A stretch of 64,000 nt of DNA from Desulfobacterales bacterium. GTDB lineage: Bacteria > Desulfobacterota > Desulfobacteria > Desulfobacterales > Desulfosalsimonadaceae. The DNA lies in contig JAXHNP010000006.1 of assembly GCA_034520365.1 (NCBI GenBank), positions 117,001 through 181,000 on the forward strand, written 5' to 3'. Below the pieces are notes generated by a model, which was not told where the DNA came from, searched no databases, and saw only the letters and a list, made by a program, of their open reading frames with translations. Below are positions 18,386-26,702 of the stretch, piece after piece (positions within the stretch are counted from its first letter, which is position 1; every line of letters begins with the position of its first letter). Made by a program: the position numbers and the translations under genes.

Positions 18386-20102
18386 TGATGGACCTACTAA
18401 AGAGGCTAAAAAAGCACTTTGCGCATTGTTGCAACGACTTAACATAAATAAGGTTGTATGCGTAGACGATGAGCATGCATCGCCTCTTACATTAGACGAT
18501 ATTTTATCATGGCTTGAAACGTCATCTCCCGAAGAATTGATAAGTGCTTTTCCCGAATTTAAAGGCCCAGTTTCTCAGGACCCTGATATTTTAAAAGAAA
18601 GCTTTAGAAAATGGTGGAAAGGATTGGAATTGAAACAAAAGGACGAGTTTTCGAATCAAGCAAGACCTTTTGTTCAAGAAGAAGCTAAAGCCGAATCGCC
18701 CGACGTTGATTACATGTCTATTCTAAGCGAAGTGTTTCAAGGTATTGATGATATAACATTTAGCCCCCTAAATTTACAAGAATGGCACAGGCAAAGTGAG
18801 GGCCTTTTGGCTGCCCCAGATTGCTCTCAAATCCTTTTCCTATTTGATCAGGACATGTCTAAGGGAGGGGGGAGATCCAATGAAGGCAGTGCAATTGTTG
18901 GTTCAGTCTTGAAAAAAAATTCCGACTCCATTCCTCTTTGCGGAATTCTCACCCATACTGCTAACTCAGACACGCAAAATCAAAAATGGGAGGAATTGGC
19001 TGACGAAGCCGGTATTGCTCAAGATGACTTTTTGGTCATTCCTAAAAGCCTCTTAACCGATGATTTAAACGAATTTAACCGGCAAATAAAATCAGCCATA
19101 CTTGCTCCTTCATTTCGTGAACTCAAAGAAATGTCAGCCGGAATTCTTTCAGAGTCATTGGAAAAAGCTAAAGAGGGCCTTAACACTGTTACTGTTTTAG
19201 ATTTTGATCACATGATCATGAGAGTAGCGCATGGTGAAGGAGTCTGGGAAGGGCAAATGCTATTTAGGCTTTATACACATTTTCATAGAATGGAGGCGGA
19301 CAAAAGGGCAAGAGAAAACATTGAATTGGCTGAATTGATCAAACGAATACGGAAAGTTAGTAATATACCTGAAATGGGAAAAGCAGAGGCCTCAAAAGTT
19401 ATTAAAGAAATTCGGCACGGTGAACTTTATGAGGATGAAAAAAATATAAACAGTGCACATATGGATATTACAACGGGTGACGTGTTTGAGGGGCCAAAAG
19501 CTTCAGATGGGAAAAGGAGGCTCATGATGATCGCAACCCAAGCATGCGATCTGGCAATGAGATTCGATGGTACTCGCAAGGCTGATTATGTACTTCTGTT
19601 GCATCTTTCCCATGTCAGCAATAGCGAAGCGAATAAGCCAAGATTTATGGTGCTTCCTTATTTCAGCAAAGACGGTGCAAAAGAAAAGATAGCGGTCGAT
19701 TTTATATCAACAAGCATGGCACCATGTTGGGTTCTCGAAACCTGCGTACTCGATCAAGAAGGGAAATGCGGTTTTAGATTGAATGCGGAGCCTCCCGATG
19801 GATTGCTGCCCGGCTGGACAAAAAGATTTATTGATATAAGAAAAAAAGCAAAAAGCCTTTTTGAGCAATGGGATGTTTCATGCATAGCTGATGATGAAGT
19901 GCGAAAGGATATTCTTACAAGAATGGCCCCACGGGTTACATCTTGTGGATCTGTGCAAGCCTCTTTCGCAGACAATGAGATCCACCTGCCGCTTCGCCGC
20001 GTTATGCGCCTCCGGAGCGCAATGGCTGTGGAAGTTGTTCGACAATACGCCGCCTTTATTTCAAGAACACCCCAGGAAGCAGACCTCGCGCGAAAAGCAT
20101 AG
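18378..20102 (+). CDS. Divergent receiver-domain protein of the methyltransferase operon
   Basis: The 574-residue protein begins with a receiver-like fold. It shows the acidic pair in KVVCVDDEHAS (24-34), a probable phospho-Asp in LFLFDQDMSKGG (about 151-162), a Thr in ILTHTAN (about 190) and a Lys in VIPKSLL (about 219). An insertion of about 100 residues separates the first two sites. The C-terminal 300 residues match nothing I know; a segment near 365-400 (TTGDVFEGP, then QACDLAMRFDG) looks like a folded domain that could bind a ligand or nucleic acid. ATG at 18378 lies inside the end of the ATPase gene after GGGGGG, so translation is coupled. Confidence 0.75.
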   Translation: MSNDGPTKEAKKALCALLQRLNINKVVCVDDEHASPLTLDDILSWLETSSPEELISAFPEFKGPVSQDPDILKESFRKWWKGLELKQKDEFSNQARPFVQEEAKAESPDVDYMSILSEVFQGIDDITFSPLNLQEWHRQSEGLLAAPDCSQILFLFDQDMSKGGGRSNEGSAIVGSVLKKNSDSIPLCGILTHTANSDTQNQKWEELADEAGIAQDDFLVIPKSLLTDDLNEFNRQIKSAILAPSFRELKEMSAGILSESLEKAKEGLNTVTVLDFDHMIMRVAHGEGVWEGQMLFRLYTHFHRMEADKRARENIELAELIKRIRKVSNIPEMGKAEASKVIKEIRHGELYEDEKNINSAHMDITTGDVFEGPKASDGKRRLMMIATQACDLAMRFDGTRKADYVLLLHLSHVSNSEANKPRFMVLPYFSKDGAKEKIAVDFISTSMAPCWVLETCVLDQEGKCGFRLNAEPPDGLLPGWTKRFIDIRKKAKSLFEQWDVSCIADDEVRKDILTRMAPRVTSCGSVQASFADNEIHLPLRRVMRLRSAMAVEVVRQYAAFISRTPQEADLARKA

Positions 20103-20169
20103 AGCCGATCTACCCGTGCAAAAAACCTGGAATTTCATCAAAAAATCTCTCGGACTATTCCAGGGCATT

Positions 20170-20333
20170 GCCCTCAGTCGGGGGAGATAGCGGTACACCA
20201 TGTACAAAAGCCCCAGGGCGGCTATGGTGAGTATGGTAAAGACCACAAAGCCTTTGCTGCAGCCGGCTGTGGGGGAGATGGTTACAAACAGGCCAATGGC
20301 CGGGGAGATCACAAGCCCGCCAAAGGCACCCAT
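20170..20333 (-). pseudogene. 3' remnant of a NarK-type transporter, copy 2
   Basis: The minus strand encodes GAFGGLVISPAIGLFV and a following helix ending VYRYLP, parallel to copy 1 at 14124-14330. The reading frame then continues without similarity. It is in the same orientation as copy 1, so the two form imperfect direct repeats of about 165-190 bp on either side of the 14509-20102 operon. The gap 20334-20621 has no recognisable gene. Confidence 0.65.
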
Positions 20334-20621
20334 AAAGAGCGTCCCAGTTATTGGGACAGTGGTCGTCGGGATAGGGGGTAGAGGCAGATGGCGGGCCTGC
20401 CCGTAATGGGTTCCGGCGACAAGGGCCTTAAAATTGATAGCGTGTACAGTGTTCGCTTCCGACCGATTCTTTCCGCCACTTATTCTTTTTCATCCTTAAA
20501 ATTCATTGTGAAATCTTGAAAAATCCTGATGAGGATGATAAAAATTACACATATTTATCATATATGCATCTAATTGACCTTTTCGAAACAACTTTATGAT
20601 GAGTTCAGGAAAGTACCTGTT

Positions 20622-21752
20622 ATGAAAAGTGTAAAAGTGATTCATGCCCCAGATGGAAAAGCAATTTACAAAAAAATTCAAGAATACTTTGCTAACTCTA
20701 AAGATATCATTGTTGATGATGATTTAAAAACTTTGCCGGCAGCGCATAGTAAATCGGTTGCGGTTTTTATCATTACTGAAAATTCCATCAATGACGAGAA
20801 TTTTGTCTCCTACCTACAAAAACTAATCAAAATTGATCTTCCGATCATTCCCCTTGTTAGAAGCATCGCTCAGTATGATTTTTCTGCCATGCCTGAAGCG
20901 TACCATATAATTAAAAGATTAAACGCAGTGGGATGGGATCAAGGTTTATTTCCAGGTGAAATTTTTTTTTCAGCGATTAAAAAATACTTAGGTATGATGC
21001 CTTTTAAGCGTGACTGCAAAGTGTTTATATCTTATCGCCGAACAGACGGAAAGGGCATTGCATCAGCAGTCCATGAGCATCTTAAGTCCACCGGCTTTAG
21101 GGTTTTTTTGGATACTATAGATATGGAACTAGGTGTTAAGGTTGAAAAAGTGATAGGGGAAGAAATTTGCGAACAAGATTTCTTGCTACTCATTGATACG
21201 CCAGATGCAAGCAAATCATCTTGGGTATTTGACGAAATCATGAACGCCTTGGAACACTGTATTAGTGTTTGTGCACTTCGTCATCCTCAAAGTGAAGGCT
21301 TCCCATTATTACGCAATATGCCTGGTATAGACTGGAATGAGAAGGATCCAGATCGATACAAAAAAATTGAAGAGTTCATATCTCGTGCAATAGCTTCAAA
21401 GTCAACTTTCGACGTACAGGTTGACAGGACTCTGAAAGAATTAGCATATTTATATAAATTAGACCTTCACCCTATTCGGAGAAGGCAGTTAATTCTCTCA
21501 AAACAGGTAAAAGGAGGGGATTCTGGAATATTCATTGAATTCGAGGACGCGCTATTAAATATTGAAAGACTTTATAGGCTGCATAATAATTATACTATGT
21601 TTAAAGATAAAACATCGAAAGCCCTTTTCCTATATAATGGATTGCCTTTGTCTGATTTTGAAAAGGAAGCAATTGAATGGGCAAGAGGTAAAAGCCCCAT
21701 ATTTGCTTATTCAATTAGGGAAATTAAACACGCGATTGCTTCAATCGCATAG
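20622..21752 (+). CDS. TIR-domain protein with an N-terminal TIR-like flavodoxin fold
   Basis: The 376-residue protein has a canonical TIR domain at about 130-260: CKVFISYRRTDG as strand A/box 1 and a catalytic-type W-x3-E motif, WVFDE. Bacterial TIRs of this type hydrolyse NAD or make cyclic ADP-ribose signals in phage defence. Residues 1-125 form an alternating beta/alpha pattern (VAVFIITENSINDENFVSYL) that may be a degenerate second TIR. Residues 270-376 are helical and unassigned. ATG at 20622 with AGGA upstream is preferred over TTG at 20574. The SLOG gene follows 11 bases later. Confidence 0.85.
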   Translation: MKSVKVIHAPDGKAIYKKIQEYFANSKDIIVDDDLKTLPAAHSKSVAVFIITENSINDENFVSYLQKLIKIDLPIIPLVRSIAQYDFSAMPEAYHIIKRLNAVGWDQGLFPGEIFFSAIKKYLGMMPFKRDCKVFISYRRTDGKGIASAVHEHLKSTGFRVFLDTIDMELGVKVEKVIGEEICEQDFLLLIDTPDASKSSWVFDEIMNALEHCISVCALRHPQSEGFPLLRNMPGIDWNEKDPDRYKKIEEFISRAIASKSTFDVQVDRTLKELAYLYKLDLHPIRRRQLILSKQVKGGDSGIFIEFEDALLNIERLYRLHNNYTMFKDKTSKALFLYNGLPLSDFEKEAIEWARGKSPIFAYSIREIKHAIASIA

Positions 21753-21763
21753 GAGTGGTTGTT

Positions 21764-22429
21764 ATGGCACCCCCAAATATAGAAAATAAAAAAGATTTAA
21801 ATTATAAATCAATTTTTTTGTCGGCCAGCATCCCTGATGAATTAGATCAAACTTTCAAGGCACAAAAGCTCTATACATCGATTATAATATTTGTGCAGCG
21901 GATCTTAGCTGCTAAGGGGCGAATAATATTTGGCGGTCATCCAACAATTACACCTTTAGTGAAAAAAGCAGCTCAACGCACACAGAAAACGTCTGCAAAT
22001 ATTGATTTGTTTCAATTGAGATGTTTTGAGAAGCAGGCGCCTGATGATATTTGGGACTCCAGTGTTTTTGAAACGATTCGATGGTTTGGCTCCGGCGAAA
22101 AAATGCATATGCTTGAAGGCTTGGAGGATATGAGAAACGAGATGGCCAAACAATCAAGTTCCGCTATTTTTATCGGCGGGAAAACTGATAATAGAGGGAT
22201 TTACGATGAATATAAAAAATTTCTTAAATATCATCCTGAAGGACCCGTATATCTTTTAGGATTCATGGATGGTGACACAGTCAAAATTATAAAGGAACTT
22301 AGGGAGAAAGGAAATAAAGAGCCAAACGGGCTAACGGAGGAAGAGCGACAAGTTATTCATAATTCTGACAATATAGATATCATAGTTGATTTGGTTATAG
22401 ATGACCTGGCCCATCAACTATCCGAATAG
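21764..22429 (+). CDS. SLOG-domain protein, TIR-associated type
   Basis: The 221-residue single-domain protein has the Rossmann-like features of the SLOG superfamily: RIIFGGHPTITPLV near the N-terminus (glycine-rich nucleotide loop), then SSAIFIGGKTDNRGIYDEY, followed by strands with VYLLGF. SLOG domains bind nucleotide-derived ligands and are known as sensors of TIR- or cyclase-made signals, as in ThsA. A stand-alone SLOG next to a TIR gene fits the TIR-associated SLOG group. Start ATG 21764 has AGGAG at 8 bases; an in-frame GTG at 21755 is less likely. No effector domain is fused, so it may be a sensor or signal-binding protein. Confidence 0.75.
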   Translation: MAPPNIENKKDLNYKSIFLSASIPDELDQTFKAQKLYTSIIIFVQRILAAKGRIIFGGHPTITPLVKKAAQRTQKTSANIDLFQLRCFEKQAPDDIWDSSVFETIRWFGSGEKMHMLEGLEDMRNEMAKQSSSAIFIGGKTDNRGIYDEYKKFLKYHPEGPVYLLGFMDGDTVKIIKELREKGNKEPNGLTEEERQVIHNSDNIDIIVDLVIDDLAHQLSE

Positions 22430-22491
22430 CCAGATCCGCTTCTATCAGTTTGAAATAATTAATTAATCGAAATGCAAATGCTGGATTTACC

Positions 22492-23946
22492 ATGAAAGCT
22501 GTTTTCATTATTCCCAATAGAAATTTCGTAATCGATAACAATGGCCGGAAGGCAAAACAACCCGCTCGTGTTCCTGCAAGCGCATTGTCAGTTATTGGTG
22601 CCTTAGAGGCAAATGGTTTTGAAACTGAACTTATAGATACGGTGGATGAGGGGTTTGATAACGAAATAGAGGTCAGCCGAGACTTTTATCAGTTTGGAAT
22701 GAGAGATGAGGATGTGATTGAAAAAATAGCCCGTTCTAATGCTGATGTTATTATGTGTACATCCATGTTTACGTCCGAGCAGGCATGCGTTGATACCCTA
22801 TGTAAAAACATCAAAAACGAATTTCCTGAGAAACCCCTAATCCTTGGGGGATTGCACGCCACATTAAGGCCGGAATGGCATTTTGAAAAAGTCCATTATG
22901 ATGCCATTGTCTTAGGAGATGGGGAGGAAATTGTTGTTGACTTAATGAAGCGGATAGAAATGAAAACCATTCAGTCAACAAAGAATGTGGCCGTAAAGAC
23001 AGATACAGGAATTTATTTTGAAAAACGCAGGCCGCATATAGATATTTCAAAATGGGACTGGGGAATTGACACTGTCCTGATAAAGCCTGATGGGAGCTTT
23101 CGATATATAGAAAAGAGGCATGATTCTCCAATAGATTCCCTGTATAGGCCCGAGAAACCATCAAAAAGCTTTATTTTGTTAAACTCGAGGGGGTGCCCTT
23201 TTTCATGTGACTACTGCGGAAGTACTGATAAGGATGGGAAGAGAATCCGGTATCGGAATTTTCAAAAAATCATCAGTGAAGTTTCTTATTTGTATGAAAA
23301 ATATGGAATCCGAAATTTCCATAATCAAGCTGACGCATTTTTACTGCACCAAAAGGACTGGGAATTTCTAAAATTCATAACTGAATACCGAAAAACCAAT
23401 CCCGATCTAAGTATTGATAATCCAAATGCTTTTTTTCTGTATTTATTTTTTGATAAAATGAATGGATATTCTTTGCGAACCGACTTGGTCGATTTGCTCT
23501 ATGATGCCGGTTTTTCGGCAATAACAATTGCTATTGAAACTTTTTCACAGCGGTTCAATCAAAAAATAAATTTTCGAAAAATTCCACCGGAAAAGGTCAT
23601 CGACCTTTTAGCTTATATCCGATCCAAAGGGATGATGACAGATGTTTATATGATGTATGGCTTCCCCGGGCAAACTGAAGATGAATTAAAAGAAGACCTG
23701 AATATGATTGATAAGATGAGGGATTATTTAGATTCTTTATTTTACAGATCTTTATTATTGTTCCCTGGAACTACCTATTATGAGCTTTATGTAGGAGAAA
23801 AGAAGAAAATCAAGGAGATTGATTATAAAGCGGCATTAAACAATGGCTATTGCTTCGGACACATGCCGAAAAATTTCAACCTAACTCAAATTCCATATGA
23901 CAGGCTGACAAGTCTCACAAAAAACATTTCATTTGTGGATCCATAA
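22492..23946 (+). CDS. B12-binding-type radical SAM protein
   Basis: The 484-residue protein starts with a cobalamin-binding-like Rossmann domain (about 1-160: VIGALEANGFETELID and LGGLHATLRP, then VLGDGEE). The radical SAM core carries the CxxxCxxC cluster motif in RGCPFSCDYCGST at about 227-239. This architecture acts in methyl transfer or rearrangement chemistry on unknown substrates. It lies 62 bases after the SLOG gene in the same direction and has the same AT-rich composition, so it may belong to the same set. A metabolic role unrelated to TIR is equally possible. The frame is intact. Confidence 0.85.
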   Translation: MKAVFIIPNRNFVIDNNGRKAKQPARVPASALSVIGALEANGFETELIDTVDEGFDNEIEVSRDFYQFGMRDEDVIEKIARSNADVIMCTSMFTSEQACVDTLCKNIKNEFPEKPLILGGLHATLRPEWHFEKVHYDAIVLGDGEEIVVDLMKRIEMKTIQSTKNVAVKTDTGIYFEKRRPHIDISKWDWGIDTVLIKPDGSFRYIEKRHDSPIDSLYRPEKPSKSFILLNSRGCPFSCDYCGSTDKDGKRIRYRNFQKIISEVSYLYEKYGIRNFHNQADAFLLHQKDWEFLKFITEYRKTNPDLSIDNPNAFFLYLFFDKMNGYSLRTDLVDLLYDAGFSAITIAIETFSQRFNQKINFRKIPPEKVIDLLAYIRSKGMMTDVYMMYGFPGQTEDELKEDLNMIDKMRDYLDSLFYRSLLLFPGTTYYELYVGEKKKIKEIDYKAALNNGYCFGHMPKNFNLTQIPYDRLTSLTKNISFVDP

Positions 23947-23988
23947 AAATAAACTTACTAAATTGTAATATAATTCAATGCGGCCGTA

Positions 23989-24405
23989 TCACTTGAAAAT
24001 CAGCAGCCCAAACATCACAATAACGATGACCATTAGTATTGTACCATGAAATATCTTCAAGGTTGGAGACTTAGCAACCTCAAGCCACGACTCAACCTGA
24101 TCATCGAAGTCTCCGGTCTCCATTGAAAATGGTTCTATTTCATTGCTTTTCCTTACTCCGGCATATAATTTTCTGAATAATCGCTCTTGGCGCAAAAAAT
24201 ATGCATCTAAAGCCCAGAAGGATATAACCGGAAAAAGCGCAACAATTATGAATCCCACGTCGACATTATTGGCCGCCAAAGCGAATAAAGCAGAAGTAAT
24301 CGTAATACTCCATCCTTTTATCAAAAAGGAATTGCCCGCCATCCTGGTTATTACATTTTGTATAAATTCTAAATGCTTTTCATTTACAGAATTATCCATG
24401 CTCAT
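23989..24405 (-). CDS. Two-helix membrane protein, last gene of the TIR/ABC cluster
   Basis: The protein of about 138 residues has a soluble helix followed by two close transmembrane helices (about 30-50 and 53-72: SALFALAANNV, then FIIVALFPVISFWAL). The conserved-looking DAYFLRQERLFRKLY follows, and a last hydrophobic helix lies at the C-terminus. It resembles the general plan of SLATT-like pore effectors associated with TIR and nucleotide-signal systems, but I cannot assign it to a named family. The start is ambiguous (24420, 24405 or 24399); 24405 has GGAG close upstream. It overlaps the preceding TIR gene by about 14 bases, so it is probably co-translated with it. Confidence 0.72.
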   Translation of the reverse strand: MSMDNSVNEKHLEFIQNVITRMAGNSFLIKGWSITITSALFALAANNVDVGFIIVALFPVISFWALDAYFLRQERLFRKLYAGVRKSNEIEPFSMETGDFDDQVESWLEVAKSPTLKIFHGTILMVIVIVMFGLLIFK

Positions 24406-25009
24406 ATGGCTCCTCTCCATTCAGCCAATTATCTATGATAACGTATTTCTTGCTGCTTTCTGACACCCAAAGTGCCATGCTTCCAGTCTTTCGAGAATAT
24501 TCCTTAACAATGTAAGGGTAGAGCCCCAAATATTCATTACCGGAAAACTCATCAGAGTTGTCATGTGATTCTTTAATCGGTAGAATTGCAACACGATTAA
24601 TTTTACCATCGCAATACCCCAGTTCCCATTGCGCCCATTTCGACTCCAATGAATTCTCCGTTACAGCAAAAACAAGGGATCGGCATGCGTTCATCCTTTC
24701 GCGTATCCTCCTGGCGTTATCCCTTGTCACGTTTAACCTGTCGAGTTCAGGGTCATCAACCCAGTCGACATAAACTGATAATCCGATTCCCTCAATTATT
24801 GTTTTGAGTTTGTAGATTTCACTGCTGTCTAATTTGCTGTGTGACAAAAAAATATCGTAAGTCTGATCGGCAGTAAATGCAAAGGCAGATTCCGATAAGA
24901 GTTTATTCGCGGTTATTTTGGCAACTTCTTTATTAAGCCAAGATTTAAAGGTTGACTCGGTCGGGTCAGTTTGAACAAGCTGCAATTCCGATCTTTCAAA
25001 AAAAGCCAT
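24392..25009 (-). CDS. TIR-domain protein (205 aa)
   Basis: A variable N-terminal segment of about 65 residues precedes a TIR domain. Box 1 is DIFLSHSKLDSSE and the catalytic-type Glu follows the tryptophans in SKWAQWELGYCDG. The second strand reads GLSVYVDWVDDP. The domain is complete and followed by a short tail, so any effector output must come from NAD processing or from the membrane protein encoded by the overlapping next gene. TIR plus small membrane protein suggests a signal-producer/pore pairing, by analogy with other bacterial TIR systems; this is inference. Confidence 0.88.
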   Translation of the reverse strand: MAFFERSELQLVQTDPTESTFKSWLNKEVAKITANKLLSESAFAFTADQTYDIFLSHSKLDSSEIYKLKTIIEGIGLSVYVDWVDDPELDRLNVTRDNARRIRERMNACRSLVFAVTENSLESKWAQWELGYCDGKINRVAILPIKESHDNSDEFSGNEYLGLYPYIVKEYSRKTGSMALWVSESSKKYVIIDNWLNGEEPYEHG

Positions 25010-25064
25010 AAAAAAATAAAACCACCTTCAAAATTCCGTTTGGATTAAAAGAATTTTCTTCTCT

Positions 25065-25727
25065 TTATAAACTCGAATCGGGTTGCCCCGCAGCATGCCA
25101 AACAATATCAAAAATTGGTTTTAGGGCTTCTACAATGTCACATTGCATATCGCTAATTTTCAGCTGCGGCAAAAATAAATTTTGCTCTTCGATTCTATGT
25201 GAATCCAAAGGCCCATTAAAATCGGATGGGAATTCATATACGTTCAAAAAGCTGATCATTAAATAAACAGGTGGTTCGACACCAACCTGCGCCATGGTTG
25301 CCAGAAACCTTGGCAATGCCTCTATTAATCCCCTTTTGAACAATTGACCTCTTAGATATCCCTCATGCAGCAATCTCAAATCAACGGCTTCGATTATCCC
25401 ATTGTGGAAAAATTGAACATAAGACCCCACGGACCCCTGGAATCTGTAAATTGAATGGCCGTAAGTTACAAAACCATTTGAGTTGTATTTCCCATTCCAG
25501 GCCGTTGAATATATTGGCTCCATAGCTTTTAAATCTTTGTATAGAGAAGATAGCTCGATCAGAGTCGGGTATTCAAACACCTTTTCAGGGATAAGATGCA
25601 GGATGAAAACAGGTGCCTCCCCTTCCCCAGGTTTATCTAATTTAATTAGTGCCTCATTATTTTTGACCTTTTTAATTCGCTTTCGTCTGAATCTCCTGAT
25701 TTCGTGTATTAATGATCTCTCGATCAT
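25065..25727 (-). CDS. Unknown protein resembling the C-terminal part of AlbA_2/Schlafen-like ATPases
   Basis: The protein has about 220 residues. It opens with a basic stretch (EIRRFRRKRIKKVKN), then PVFILHLIPEKVFEYPT. A mixed alpha/beta body contains GFVTYGHSIYRF, YVQFFHNGIIEAVD and a helical end. I recall this pattern from regions following AlbA_2 (Schlafen-type) domains in larger bacterial proteins. The AlbA_2 domain itself is absent here, so it is either a stand-alone version or a truncated relic. ATG at 25727 follows GGGGGG and is preferred to TTG at 25742. It lies between two TIR genes in the same direction. Confidence 0.6.
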   Translation of the reverse strand: MIERSLIHEIRRFRRKRIKKVKNNEALIKLDKPGEGEAPVFILHLIPEKVFEYPTLIELSSLYKDLKAMEPIYSTAWNGKYNSNGFVTYGHSIYRFQGSVGSYVQFFHNGIIEAVDLRLLHEGYLRGQLFKRGLIEALPRFLATMAQVGVEPPVYLMISFLNVYEFPSDFNGPLDSHRIEEQNLFLPQLKISDMQCDIVEALKPIFDIVWHAAGQPDSSL

Positions 25728-25748
25728 AGTCCAACCCCCCAAAAAATG

Positions 25749-26666
25749 CTAAAAACTATCTCTAAAAAGAATTTCCCAGAAGTATTCAGCCATTTCCGCC
25801 GGGCTCATTAATTTCTTTTGCCCAGTTGGATATGAATACATTTGCATACCAAGAGGTTTGAGCTTAAGATCACCATCGTGTTCCTCGATCGATACTGACT
25901 CATTAAATGCATTGTCCCGCCCAATATCCAAGTGAGTGCCATATGAAAAAACTATTGAATTGCTGCTAAAACCTCCTCCAATCGCGATTTTACATTGATT
26001 GATCAGTTTTCCGTCTTTGTAGAAAGTCAATATTGTTTTACGCGAGGATACGTTTTCCCTGTCAAACTCAAAGCCAGAGTTTTCCTTTTGAGTAGTTTCT
26101 GAATATGCTTCGATTAAATCGGTAATTTGCTTAAAAGACGTCTTTAAGAATTTATTTTTTTCCTTATCAGAGAATTTGTTTCCAAACCGAGGAATTTTTG
26201 GTTCACTGAATTTTACTGCAGACGTTTGATCATTTGGAAAAGGTCTTTGGATGTGAATCTTTTTTAAAAATGCTTCCACTATTTTGGATGGTTCATTGCG
26301 TGAAACCGAAAGATGACCGATCAGTGTCGATAACCCTGGCACTTCTCCTTCAAACCCATCGAGCCTGACGGGCAAGATGTAGGATTTCCCCTTTTCTTTT
26401 ATCATTCGTTCAATTGCCTGCTGACGCTCGTGATTTGGCCACATTTTGTTGATATAATTTTCAGAGATTATCATTATACAGTATTGGCTTGAATGACGAT
26501 AAATCTCCCTCAATTTAACTCCGAGATCTTCGCCCCATAAATCTTCCGCACAAAAGTTGTCATAGAATACGTTTATACTGTTTTGTCTTAACCCCTCTGC
26601 GATGGTTTCAGCAAAAGTTCTGTCTTCTCCTGCAAAAGAGAGTGCTACTTCATATTTGTAACCCAT
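25749..26666 (-). CDS. TIR-domain protein with unassigned beta-rich C-terminus (305 aa)
   Basis: The TIR domain occupies residues 4-140: YEVALSFAGEDRTFAE, NVFYDNF and, near the active-site helix, WPNHERQQAI with a Glu in the expected place. Residues 200-305 form a separate predominantly beta region (ILTFYKDGKLINQCKIAIGG) ending in a helix with PAEMAEYFWEIL. That part has no match I recognise and could be the sensing or binding module. It is 36 bases downstream of the ABC permease gene and 21 bases upstream of the next gene's start. It is intact. Confidence 0.87.
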   Translation of the reverse strand: MGYKYEVALSFAGEDRTFAETIAEGLRQNSINVFYDNFCAEDLWGEDLGVKLREIYRHSSQYCIMIISENYINKMWPNHERQQAIERMIKEKGKSYILPVRLDGFEGEVPGLSTLIGHLSVSRNEPSKIVEAFLKKIHIQRPFPNDQTSAVKFSEPKIPRFGNKFSDKEKNKFLKTSFKQITDLIEAYSETTQKENSGFEFDRENVSSRKTILTFYKDGKLINQCKIAIGGGFSSNSIVFSYGTHLDIGRDNAFNESVSIEEHDGDLKLKPLGMQMYSYPTGQKKLMSPAEMAEYFWEILFRDSF

Positions 26667-26702
26667 TTTTGCTCAACAACCTTAAAGATGACATGAAATT
26701 GA

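Noticed and set aside
14509-20102. Reading this trio as BREX, DISARM or a Dnd-type system
   Set aside because: No PglZ/PglX-length methylase, DrmA/B helicase or DndA-E homologues are present; only the methyltransferase, GHKL ATPase and receiver genes are found.
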